Positions 46,438 to 57,607 of a stretch of 64,000 nt of DNA are shown in pieces. Under the pieces are notes generated by a model. That model saw only the letters and a list, made by a program, of their open reading frames with translations, was not told the origin of the DNA and searched no databases. Source of the DNA: Phragmites australis (lineage: Eukaryota; Streptophyta; Magnoliopsida; Poales; Poaceae); the NCBI RefSeq assembly GCF_958298935.1, contig NC_084939.1:8943501-9007500 (forward strand), in the 5' to 3' direction. Position 1 is the stretch's first letter; every line of letters starts with the position of its first letter. A program made the position numbers and the translations under genes.

Positions 46438-46713
46438 TAGGCCTGTTGAAACGAATAAGTATGTTATTTATAACTTGGTATATTTGCTTCTTAAATTGGT
46501 ATTGATCTTACCGGTAGCGATGGCAAGTATTGAAAGAGTATTTTCGGTATTGAGTTTAGTAAAAGATAAATTGAGAAATAGAATAGGTGATGAGTTATTG
46601 ATGATTGTTTAGTCACATATATCGAGCGAGATATTTTCTCCAAGATAAATGAGGATGACATAATTAAATCTTTCATGACCATGCGAAAGCGCAAAGTGAA
46701 GAATCTAGAATAG
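46438..46713 (+). pseudogene. hAT transposase, C-terminal dimerisation domain remnant
   Basis: Reads VYLLLKLVLILPVAMASIER, then VFSVLSLVKDKLRNRIGDE, the hAT dimerisation signature (LPVA.ASVER.FS.). A TAG interrupts it near 46610 and a one-base shift occurs near 46636, after which the frame continues to a TAG at 46711-46713. No upstream transposase or terminal repeats are found nearby, so this is an isolated fragment. hAT domains of this kind hold transposase subunits together. Confidence 0.8.
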
Positions 46714-46936
46714 TATCGTAATATGATGCAATCTTTTATTTATGTAAGACCTTATATCATGTTAAGACTATTTATATTACAGTTTTATAAATTTGGGATT
46801 TATCGTTGAATTTACGATATTATACTGAATTAACGAATTTGTATTATCTTTTGTCAAATTATATATATTTTTTATCAAATTTATGGTCTTAAAAATTTAT
46901 AGACTTATTTACGAAAAAATCATGGGTCCGCAACTG

Positions 46937-47146
46937 TTCTAGGCCCCAATGGATCGAAGAGAAAATCCTAATCAACCCCCTCGATGATTTTTCTCTTACT
47001 ATATGGGTACTAGATACATTTTCCTGGTTCCGCCAAAGTCAGTCTCAGCCACTTGCCTCCATAGGCGTGTGTGTGTGCCGTTGCGCACCTTGGTGCACTT
47101 ATATATTCCACTGATTCATTTATCTTAGGAACCTTCGACTCATAAC
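46937..47146. repeat. Right copy of the 210-bp direct duplication
   Basis: Same length and orientation as 23089-23298, four differences by eye. The sequences beyond both ends differ between the copies, so the duplicated block is bounded sharply. Confidence 0.9.
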
Positions 47147-47618
47147 ATCTAGTTTGCAAACCTAAATTGTCATATAGTATTATTTTTAGGACCCACACCA
47201 CAAAATCATCGTGTCCTTCATGCATGCAATGCAAACGGCACAACGAGCTAGGCGAGCGACATGTATAATTGCATGTTGCCGCCCATCAAGTGCAGTACGT
47301 GAAATCATACTCTATCCCCCTTGTTTCTGCCTGGCGTACGTTCTCCATTGTTTTGGAGTAATGCACGGACCATGCATTATTTTGTCTCGTTTCCCCGGTG
47401 CAGCGACGACGCTAGCGTACATCCGCGGTGACACAATTATTGTGTTCCTCTTCTAGTGTGCCGGCCGGCTCCTGCATGCATGCAACAGCCGACACTGGTT
47501 TGACTCCATTTAATTGGCCGCGGTGGTACATGCCATCTCGAACCGGGATATTGTCCGTCCGGGCTGTCCTGTGGTGTGCTAGGCTCCGGGACAAATTAAG
47601 TGCCAATAATTTGTTTTA
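47147..47618. other. Intergenic sequence, nothing recognised
   Basis: Unique-looking sequence with GCATGC repeats near 47222 and 47472. Short open frames on both strands carry no domain. A 10-bp GTGCCAATAA at 47600-47609 recurs at 48916-48925 and could be a target duplication of the next element. Confidence 0.4.
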
Positions 47619-48860
47619 GGACAAAGTCCATTTTACTTTTCTAAAATATGTCAGTAGTCCGAATTATCTCTAAATTTTAAAACCATTTATTTGATCTTTA
47701 AAGTTTAATATCGAATCACATAACCTCTAAGATCAATTTTAATAGTGGTTTTGTCATCATGGCTACCATGACACCTATTTTCTGCCATATGGCTACCACA
47801 TGATGGTCTATGCATATGGACGAGTGAGAGGGTGTCGAGCGGGAGTCGTCTGGAGGTAGATGACTATGTTGGACGGCCGGTGATGCTCCATCTCGTCCAG
47901 CGCATCTACAGCGACTTGTCCTCCGAGACTTGGCAGATAGTGAGAGGAGAGAAAGATAAAGAGGATGAATGGTGTGGATTGGGTGGATGGGCAAGGGAAT
48001 GCAGCGAGCGACGACACCGTGATGCTTTGGCCGCCGGAGAGGAAGGAGAAGGTCAGGGCACCTCGGGTCGATTGGGCTCGGGTAGAGCACCTACGAGGTA
48101 GGGCGACACGGATAGGTGGGTTGGATGGGAGCGAGGCGCCGCACAGAGGACTGGCGACGTCGAGCGGCTAGAGCAGAGGTGGCAAGTCATCGGCGCATCT
48201 CAGCGCACGAGGGATCCAATGGAGGGCACGACTAGCTAGTAGAGGTCCTAGGGGTGGTGTAGGAGGAAGGAATCGAGCCAAGTTCTTACCGGCGGTGAGA
48301 AATCAGAGGTGGCGGCCCGGTTTGGGCATTTCGGCCCCAGTGGAAATCGAGGCTCGGGATGGGGCAAAACGGGACCATGGGATCATGGTGGTCGTAGCAG
48401 TGGACTCGGTTTGGTCAATGGGGCACCGAGGAGGTAAGGGCAGCGGTGGTAGAGCTTGGGAAGAAAGGGGGAGTTGTGGTGGTGCACCTTGGCCTCGTCA
48501 CAGTCGGATTTAGTCTAGGAAGCTATCGGGCCAGGGCTCCTGGGCTCATCAGGCTACGCCAACACGTCCGGTGATGAATGAGGGCCCCATCAGTGAAGAC
48601 GAGGGCGACGGCAACGAGAACATCCTGATGAATCGCTTGCCCGATGGAGAGGGAGAGGAAGAGAGATGATGTGGCAGTCATATGGCAAAAACCAGATGTC
48701 GTGGTAGCCATGGTGGCAAAACCACTATTAAAACCGGCCATGATGGGGTTATGTGATCTGGTATTTGAACTTTAGGGGGGCAAGTAAACGATTTTAAAGT
48801 TCAAGGGGTGATCCGGACTACGGGCATACATCAGGGGAGTAAAATGGACTTGTTTTTGAC
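47619..48860. mobile_element. Non-autonomous element with long inverted repeats (MULE-like)
   Basis: The left 190 bp (47619-47805) and the right 190 bp (48665-48860) are inverted repeats sharing AAGTCCATTTTAC, TCACATAACC, TTTTAATAGTGGTTTTG and CATGGCTACCA. Matches are interrupted by substitutions and indels. The interior is GC-rich, unlike the ends, with short open frames and no recognised protein, which may mean captured host sequence. Long TIRs and this layout suggest a MULE or Pack-MULE. Exact ends and target duplication are not settled; the 10-bp GTGCCAATAA repeats are a candidate only. Confidence 0.65.
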
Positions 48861-49096
48861 TTTAGTTTTCCAAGGAACAAGGCCAATTACTTACGAGTGT
48901 TGAGGGGATTACGACGTGCCAATAACTATTCAAGAGTTGTCAATTTTTTTCCTCCATAAATACTCAATCCTGGAAATGGTAATGCTGATCCACACTGGTG
49001 TGGCCCTCCAACAAGCTCCTCCCTCGCCATTGTAGCTTTTCTCTTTGTCACCTCGTGCCTCCTCTACCGCACCATCATCTCCTCCACCATTGTCAT
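48861..49096. other. Left part of an older repeat, cut by the solo LTR
   Basis: From about 48985 the sequence resembles 56190-56300: both have a GGC...CCAAC(A/G)AGC start and then CTCCTC/ACCATC/TCTCCACCAT clusters. It ends with the GTCAT target duplication (49092-49096), and similarity may resume at 51126. Confidence 0.45.
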
Positions 49097-51120
49097 GGTA
49101 GGATCGAGAATGGCGATTAGAGGGGGAGTGAATAGGTGTCTCACCAATTTCTTTCGAAACGGATGCCCTTCTCCTATTTTATCACCCAATGCACCTCAAA
49201 ACAAAGAGGAAGCAAAAACAAGAGAGAATCAAGTTGATATGGAAATCTCCCATAAAACACATGGCTCTCATAGATGTATATAAACCTTATGTTCCATTGA
49301 CACTCATCCCACGAGTCATCGCCACATAAAGATAGCAACTTGATGGAAGGAACCTTTGCTCCAAAGAAAAGACCACCGGAAGAAGATGTTCTCCGAGTTG
49401 ATGATCTACAGGCAAGGGAATTTAAGACCCACTTGTATATATTTTTATGTGAATTTTATGCCTCTAGCAACAAGAAGAGCACCTTTCCAAGGTGGAAAAA
49501 TCTCAGCTCATTAACCAAAACGACAATCACAACCAAAAAGAAAAAACTCGCAACAAAGCAAGAGAGACAATACAATAGAAGGAAACTAGAAGGAGATGAA
49601 TATAATCATCGGAAGAAACGTGCACTTCATTTCTTGCAAAGATCAGCCCTCTTTTCGGTAGATAATAAGGTATTTTTCTTAAAAAAAGCTCTCACCTATT
49701 ACAAAGGCTAAGCTCTCCTCTCTTCTTTCCTCTAAAACCTAGCACTCAAAACTCAAATGGCTAGCTCAAGCCCCCCCCCCCACACCCCTACCCCTCTATC
49801 TATAGGCCTAAGGAGGTAGCTGAACCCTTAAGCTTTCTTGTTCCTAAAATACCCCTATCTTCCAATGACCTCCTACCTACTACTGGGGTGTTTTGATTCA
49901 TTTTTTGCTCCATCCATTAAACAGCCGTAGCACCTTCATGACTTAGCTTTTCCTTGACGCAAGCTTCATGATAATGCTGCATGCCCTCCATCATTCCACG
50001 GTTTTGAAGCCAAACCATGAAACCGCCTCGCACACTTTTCAAAGCGTGACTTGCTGCCACTTGCTTTCACCTCAAGCAAATCTATCTTGCGATCTTGACT
50101 GTCGGCAAGTCTCTCCTGCTCCTGATCCCTCGGGCCACCTTGTCACTTGTACCGGCATCCCCTTCACTTGACTTTATCAACATGCCGTCTTCATCCTTCC
50201 TACCATGCTTTGCTTGACCTCTATGTGCACAGCTAGAATCACCCTTGACACCGCCTAGCCCCCTCGATTGTCCGTCACCAAGCACCCCGCTTGACCACAA
50301 TCATCCCGTCATCAGCCGCCAAGTTGCATCCATCACCTGCACAATATTTGACAAGCACACACATATATCTAAATCCATTATAGATTAGTCCATAATCAAA
50401 ATCCTCAGTTAAAGCACATCTCAGAAAAATCATGAACGCCGGATGATCTGGTGTTCACAGCTTCTAAGCACCGAACCATCCGGTGTGTACTTCTTCTCTA
50501 GACCAGCCATCTCGCAACCTCTCTGAAAAAATGCTCTGGTGAGGCATCTGGCGTTCATCCCTTTGAACAACAGACCATCCGGCAAGTAGAAGTTCACCAG
50601 AGCCAGTTTGCAACCTCTCTGTAAGAAAAGTTCTGGCGTTCACTTCACTCTATCGCTGGACCATCCGGTGTACACTTCAACCTTTGCCTCTGTGATGAAA
50701 TACTCCTGCGTGTACATTTTCCCATCGCTGGACCATCCAACGTATCCATTCTTGCTAAAACCTATTTTGCAATCTCTCTGCAAGAAATAGTCCGACGTTC
50801 TCTTCACTTCATCGTCGGATCATCCGGCGTGTACTTCAACTTTTGCTTCTGAGCTAAAATGCTCTGGTGTGAAGTCTTCTTGAGTGCCAGATCATCCGGG
50901 ATGTACAAATTGCCCAGCGCCGGACCATTCGGCGTATGCAATTTTCCTGGACTCAGAGACAAAAACACCAACTCTATTTTCTCTGCAATTTTGGTTAGTC
51001 ATGATCATAATTGCACTACATAACCGTGCTCATGCAATTCATAGGTCAACAAACCAAAATAACAACATTGTCAATCACTCATCGTATATAAACTAAGACA
51101 CATTTTAACTTTGTTTCTCA
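49097..51120. mobile_element. Solo LTR, 2,024 bp, with degenerate internal repeats
   Basis: Flanked by GTCAT at 49092-49096 and 51121-51125. It begins GGTAGGATCGAGAATGG (one base from a TG start) and ends TTTGTTTCTCA. At about 50430-50950 it contains degenerate repeats of a unit with GGACCATCCGG(C/T)GT and TCTCTCTGCAAGAAA, a pattern common in LTRs of grass retrotransposons. No gag or pol is next to it, so it is a solo LTR left after recombination between the two LTRs of a full element. Open frames within it are short and carry no domain. Confidence 0.75.
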
Positions 51121-51125
51121 GTCAT

Positions 51126-51285
51126 ACCTACTCCTCGTTTGCACCACCATCTCCTCCACCATGGTGTCACCACTCGCCTCCTTAGGCCTTAGCCACACCA
51201 CTACCTCCACCGCTACTAGCTATGTACTTCAATCCTCTTCTGTACTTGACCTCCTATCATCTCCTAATACTTGTTAGATCTCACA
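51126..51285. other. Continuation of the older repeat after the solo LTR
   Basis: A CACC/CTCC-rich stretch (ACCACCATCTCCTCCACCATGG and similar) similar in composition to 48985-49096 and 56270-56350. Read without the solo LTR it would join to 49096. The similarity is partly low-complexity, so the link is tentative. Confidence 0.4.
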
Positions 51286-51289
51286 TATG

Positions 51290-54200
51290 CCATTACTACA
51301 TAAATCATTTTTTCCAAAGGTAGCTTACAGTTAGATGTTTTGAAACCAATTATAATAAATAAATTACAGTTAGTTTCATAGCTTAGACCAACAAAAATTG
51401 GCCATTGAACCAAGAACCTATCGTAATAATGGCATATTGTAGTACTTTTAGTAGTATCGACCTACTACAATATATTACAAACAGTTCATGCCTCAAACTG
51501 ATTGTAATATTTGAATTAATTTAGTCGGTGCCAATCACACCTACTAAAATATGTTATAGTCAGTTTATACCTCAATCTGACTACAATATTTGAACTATAC
51601 GGTCGGTGTCAAACACCAACCTAATGCAATATGAACCACATCTACTTCTCTAACACCAACAGAGATAGATTGAGCTGTCTAAACATCCATTTGCTTGGTG
51701 GAGTGGACGCTTTTCTCCCACATTTTATTGGAGGGGTAAGGTGTTCAGAGGAGAATCCATTTTTGGCGTGGCAAGGTAAGTAGCTTAGTTCCATTTAGCT
51801 TGACTTCATAGATCTAGATGTGTGGTATTGAGATGCTCATATATGGAAGTAGCTATACGTAGATTGAATTTTTGACATGGAGATTGTTTACATCCAATTG
51901 GTAGATGCATGGAGAATGGTTATATCCAAATCTTGCTCTGATTTAAGGTTATGATTTAGGATTTTCATGTAGATACATAGCTATCTATATTTATTTGATG
52001 ACGAATTTAGGTGCCTTCTTTAGACAAATGTACACTTTTAAATGAATGTAGCAATATTTGATTAATTTAAATTATTTTGAGAGAGCTCGGTTTAACCAAC
52101 TGCATTATTTTTACATTTTTTGGTTAATTACTTTAGTTAAATAACATTTATTTTTTTATACTAATTACAGATGAACTGAAGATGGATGTACGACGTCCCT
52201 AGACATAGACAAGAATGCATCGATGGCGTGAAAGAATTTGTGAGAGTCGCCAAGGATGATATGATGAATAAGGATCATCAATATATGTATTGTCTCTGCA
52301 TTGACTGTGCTAATAAGAAGTGGTTGGATGATGTGTGTATCAAAGGACACTTAGTTAAAGGGGTTTTAAAGAAGGATATACATGTTGGACCAAGCACGAT
52401 GAAGACAATGAAGACTAGTATATTGAGGAAGACATTGGCATCATCAACAATGATATGTTGTTGGACAATGATCTTATGTTGGATGAGGATGATACTAACA
52501 ATCTGTATAAAATGTTGTGGGATGTAGAAGCTACCTTAGGCAAGAGAGACTTTAATAAATTTGATACCTTGCAGAAGAACTTGGAGACACCTTTGTTTAC
52601 TGGGTGCGACGAGTACATGTTATTGCAGTCTATTCTTGAACTTTTTAAAATTGGAAGCAATGAGAGTTTCACAAAGTTGTTGAAGCTCTTAGCAGACATG
52701 CTTCCAAAGGATAACGTGTTACCCAAAAGCACGTCTAGATCCAAGAAGATTATCTGCCCATTGGGATTGGATATGCCAAAAAAACACTCATGTCCAGTTT
52801 ATATGGACCTGATCGTATGTCTAGTGTGCAATATACCATGATACAAGAGAAAGGATGAGTCTCCTAATGATGGTGAGGCAAAGAAGAAAGCAATTCCTGC
52901 TCCTGATAATGATGGTACTCCTTACGGTAAGAAGGATGTGGTGAAGAAGAAAGGACTTCCTGCCAAGTTTACGTGGTACCTCCCAGTAATTCTTCATTTA
53001 CAGTGTTTGTTTGCCAAAATAAGGGACTCCAAACTACTGTGTTGGCATTCTAAGAAGTGTAAAAAATATAGGAAAATATGCCACCCTACTTATTCTATCC
53101 AATGGCAAAAGATTGACATGGTCTTCAAAAACTCTGGTAAGGAGATCAGGAATATAAGATTTGAGATGAGTACATATGGAATGAATTCTTTCGACAACAT
53201 GAGCAACAAACCTATCACTTGGCTAGTGCTTCTCTTCATCTACAACCTACCTCATTGGTTGTATACAAAGTGGAAGTACATTATGATGTCGATACTTGTA
53301 CAAGGCCCAAAAGCAACCTGTCAACAATATAGACATGTTTCTCACACCATGAAAGATGATCTTGAAACATTGTGGTGCCGAGGGGTCCAGGTGTAGGATG
53401 AGTACGAACATGAGCCGTTCAATCTAAGAGCAATATTGTTCATAAAAATCAATTATTACCTCGCTCTTGGAAACCTGTCAGGATAGACTATAAAAGGAGG
53501 ACAAACCAGTGTGCAATGCTACAATGAAACCATGAGTTTGTGGTTGTCAAACTCGAGGAAAATGGTGTACATGCGTCATTGTAGGTTCCTACACAAGGAT
53601 CACCCTTAACACAGATTGAAGAGACAATTTGACGGCAAAAAGGAAAATGGTGAGGCTCTAAAGGATCGTAGCAGGATGCAAGTTCATGATATGGTAAAGG
53701 ATATCCAAATTGTTCATGATAAGAAATGCGAAGGTGATTGCTCCATAAAAAAAAAATACAGAGGTGATTGCTCGAAATAAAAAGAAAGACAAAGGTGATT
53801 GCTCAAAAAACAAAGAAGGGGGTGAGAAAAATAAAAGAAAGGTGAAGGTGCATCGACAAGACATGAGATGCGAATGTTCAAGAAGAGATCTATATTTTTG
53901 TGACTTACCATACTGGGAGTACTTAGATGTTCGCCACTCCATCGACGTCATAAACACAAAGAAGAATGTTTGTGGCAGCTTTCTTGGTCTATCACACAAC
54001 CTTCTTGGCAAAACAAAGCATGGAATCAATGCACAAAAGCTCTTCAATGATATGAATCTTAGGCCTGAGCTACACCCTCAATCGATGTACAGGCCGATCA
54101 TTCCTTCCCCAGCTTGCTACAACATATCAAAGAAAGAAGGAAAAGATATGTGCAAGTCCTTGCATGGCATGAAAGTCTCATCTGTTTACTCATCCGATAT

Positions 54201-54470
54201 CAAGAAACTAGTTTCGATGAAAGAATTGAACGTAAATGACATGAAGTCTCATGACTGTTAGAGTTAGTTTTGTTTAATAACCGACTGTATTTCTTGGTAA
54301 ATTGCAGTCGATTCATTGGTTAAACTAATTGTAGTTATTTTGTTAATGCAGTCGATTTGTGCTACCAACCTATTGTACTAAAAGTTTATTATAATCGATT
54401 TTTGCAACTGATAGTAATAGGTACTGATTTTTACAGTCCCTTTATAACAGTCAGTTGACCCACAACATTG
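51290..54470 (+). mobile_element. Truncated, degenerate CACTA element
   Basis: Contains a decayed tnp2-type transposase (52165-54260) between two AT-rich zones with subterminal-type repeats. The left zone (51330-51650) has TACAGTTAG, TACTACAAT and TTGTAATATTTG variants; the right zone (54255-54470) has GCAGTCGATT and ACCGACTGTA variants. A TACTACATAAATC at about 51297 could be the left end; no clear right end or target duplication was found. It is unrelated at the subterminal level to the intact CACTA element at 13-22 kb. Confidence 0.65.
52165..54260 (+). pseudogene. CACTA tnp2-type transposase remnant
   Basis: Pieces in several plus-strand frames follow the order of the intact TnpD at 16011. 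RHRQECIDGVKEFVRVA and YCLCIDCANKKW match the transposase-associated domain. LFTGCDEYMLLQSILELFKI and ADMLPKDNVLPKS match the next block. CDLPYWEYLDVRHSIDVINT and KNVCGSFLGLSH match the tnp2 core. The last piece ends at NDMKSHDC, the same site as GMKSHDYHIW in the intact protein, and nothing after it is present. At 53725-53815 a GGTGATTGCTC unit is repeated three times within the frame. This is a dead fragment without its C-terminal half. Confidence 0.75.
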
Positions 54471-54950
54471 ATGCCACCATTGCCGCCACCTCTCACTTGG
54501 TTGTTGCCAAGTCAACATATCTTTGACCCGTAATCAGTTAACCCCCGAAGCCCAAAACTTGATTAACTCTCGGCGTAATAAAAGGTCGTCGGAGCATCAT
54601 TGAAGCTTGAGACAATAGCCGGCAGTGCGCATACCTCCGAGAAAATCCCAAGGTTAGTCTGAATTCAACTATTTTCTTCACACAACAACAAGCAAATGTT
54701 GCTATTTCACTCTTTCAACACAAGAAATCTTTATATTTATTTAAAAACTAAGACATACACCGCATAACAAAAATTTGTAATCCAATTTTCATGCATCTAG
54801 AAAGAGGAATCAAGTTCTCATGTGTTCACGCATTTGGAAACTAATAGCACTAACTGTTTTTTTATATGAAAATAAGTTATGGTAGAAAAATGTAAATGCT
54901 CTCAGGTTATGCAACAACCGGCAAGCAAAAACCAGTAGAGCTAATTGGAA
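54471..54950. repeat. Diverged repeat, copy 1
   Basis: Similar to about 56550-56960: both contain GAGAAAATCCCAAGGT or AAGAAAATCCCAAGGT, then AATTCAACTATTTT and a TTCACAC run, and later TTATGCAACAAC(C/T)GGCAAGCA. Differences and indels are many. Together with 48985-49096 and 51126-51285 it may be one old copy cut by the solo LTR and the CACTA remnant. Confidence 0.55.
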
Positions 54951-56169
54951 AAATAGGGGCTCCTAATCTACAGGCACGCATGGCTTGCAAAGGCCAAGCA
55001 TGATTCACTGACTACTTACGACTTTGTAATGTATCAAAAACCAATCAATATGCATGTTTAAACTCAATTGTTAATCCTAGAAAACAATTTTTAAGTACAA
55101 ATTAGGAGGGTTTAAATACATTCCCATAAGAGTAAAAACTGAAAAATTAACTTTGAATCATAAAGTTAACTTTTGTGCTCAATTAAATCATGAATTTGAG
55201 CATACGGTATGTTATTTTTGAGATCCAAATTCATCTTTGAGATTTTTTTAACTTTGAAACAAAAGTTAACTAACCTATTCCCCCCCCCCCCTATATCTAG
55301 GGTTCTGGTGGCGGTGCACGCTCTTGGGGGATGGGGGAGGCGTGTGACCACCAACCCACGCAAAAAGAGAAAGGGGGTGGCAGAGGGGTGGCATGGACAT
55401 CGGCAGAGAGACGTGTGAGATGAGAGAAGTGAGAGGAAGCAATCGAGTTCGCTGCGAGAAAATAGAAGGGGGATGGATCTGGACAACTTTCCAGGTCCAC
55501 CGAGTGTTGCACACACTAAAACGTCATTACACACACGCGTGTGAAATATTTTTTTTCCCAGAAAAATGAGGAGGGTCGGCCAATGGCCAAACTATTATAA
55601 CCACAAACACTAATTACAATAGTCGACATAGCAAGTGCTAAATTGCTCTATAAAGATTACTTGAAATGACTAAGATATGATGTTATGGATAATTTACATT
55701 TATATTTCGGTACTTGTGTCCTAGTTGCAAGTTAATAAAGCTGACAATACTCAATCAATTTGGTTGTAAGAATTTTTATACATAGAGAGAGAGTGAGTAA
55801 TCTTCTTTGAAGTACATAGATATATTGCTACTAGTTTATCAAATTGCACAAAATGTAAAAGTATTTCTCAAATATATAAGAAGAAACATGTCAAAATGAA
55901 AATTTAGCCTCTAGAAAACATGATCTTGTGTAATCACTTTAGCATAAGAATATCTAGTGGCCTATAGAGTGTATGATACATCTTCTTTTCTTTTGAAGAA
56001 AAATCACTTGTACAAAATGAAGCTCTTAGCCTCATACTAAGAAAAACTCCCCTTGCCTCAGCAATATTCTTGCATGCAAAGTTTTTATATACATGTCGAG
56101 CTTAGAAAAGGCATACCAGAAAATTGTACAAGACTTGCCAATTTTCCCCATAATCAGCCAAATCTATAG
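54951..56169. other. Intergenic sequence, no gene seen
   Basis: AT-rich on the whole, with a poly-C run at about 55281-55291 and a GC-rich patch to about 55510. Frames there overlap on both strands and carry no domain. The remainder to 56169 has many stops and no recognised repeat. Confidence 0.5.
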
Positions 56170-56960
56170 AAAAAGCGTCACGTGGTGAATGCCGGGCAGC
56201 CCAACGAGCACCTTCCTCCCGGCTATAACTTTCCTCACCATCACCTCACACCTCCTCATCTGCCATACCACTATCTCCACCATCGTTGTCTCTTCATGCC
56301 TTCTATACCACACCACCACCTCCATTGCTGCCACATCCCTTCTTCGTCTAGATCCGCCACCACCTAATTCTGAGGGCTACCCCTAGTGATCCCCACCACC
56401 CACCGCCCTCCTTTGGCCTGCTGCCGACAGTGCCATCATCGCTTCACCATTGCCCCCACCCACCACCAGCCTGCCACCACACTCGCCTCCTCCGAGCCCT
56501 AACCTAGTTATCCCCCAACCTAAAAGGTCAGGGAAGCATCGTCAAAGTTGTAGATAATGGTGACAGCGCATAGACCTTCAAGAAAATCCCAAGGTAAGAA
56601 ATTCAACTATTTTATTCACACAAAAACAAGTGATTGTTGTATAGCAATTCTGGCTGAAAAATCCTGTATCAAGGCATATGCAATTTTCTCTTTCCATCCT
56701 ATATATACCTCAACAGCTAACCTTTACACCGGATTAAAAACTCACATATCCGCCACATGGCAAAATTCTAAAATCAATTTATCATGCATCTAAAAAGAAG
56801 GATAAAAGCTCCCAAGTATCTGTAAATTAATAGCACTAATATCGGTTTTGGTATCCGAACATATACTGTGCTAAAAAAAATTAAAACTGCACAAGTTATG
56901 CAACAACTGGCAAGCAGTCTGTGGCCAGTTAATAAATACTCCATGAAAATGTGTAATCAA
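56170..56960. repeat. Diverged repeat, copy 2
   Basis: Contains a CACC/CTCC-rich part (56190-56480) like 48985-49096, followed by a part like 54600-54950. The two parts are contiguous here, whereas in copy 1 they are separated by about 5 kb of inserted DNA. I recognise no coding domain in it. Confidence 0.5.
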
Positions 56961-57607
56961 TTCAGCAAAAGAATACTTAAGTTTGAATTGGCAATAGAAC
57001 TTTATCTTAAAGAATTTGATGCTTAACTTATCATCTAAACACAAAAGTTGCAGGAAAAGTGAACCAATTCCTTTGGACTGGGAGAAAAAGTGAACCGATT
57101 CCATTGCAACCCGAACGAATTTGATCAAATTGTTTCCACATCTGGAATGCGAGGACAATTCTAATGCCAATTCAAACTCCAGTATCCAAACCAGGATAAA
57201 CCTCTAATATTGGGACCTGTTTGAGGAGAGAGAGATCACCAGAAATAAATAAAAAAGTTAAAAATAAATAATTCTTCGGTATTTAAATTGGAGTCCTTGT
57301 GCCACCGTGGGGTGGCGACAAGCCGCAAGGCGACGTGCTCCTCCCGGAACAGCGCCGCGCCGCGCCACCCAGCCAACCCAACCACGCGACACGACCGCCG
57401 CTGCCGCCACCCACGTCCGTGGCCTGCTTCCCCCATCTTGCTTATTCATATTCTTACACGCTCCCCCCCCCCCCCCCCCCATCTTGTTCAGCGCCGCGTG
57501 GAGAAGAAGAACCGGCCGTCCAGCGGAGGAGGTGGTGGTGGTCGGTGACGACACGCCGCTGTCCAGCGGGCGATAGCAAGAAGCTGTTGGTAGCGAGAGG
57601 GAGGAGA
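56961..57607 (+). promoter_or_regulatory. Upstream region and 5' UTR of the ELMO gene
   Basis: GC content rises sharply from about 57300. A poly-C run of about 30 lies near 57450-57480, before GC-rich sequence leading to the ATG at 57608. Several GC-driven frames are open on both strands here; none continues into a domain, so I treat the stretch as promoter and leader. No TATA box could be placed with confidence. Confidence 0.45.
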
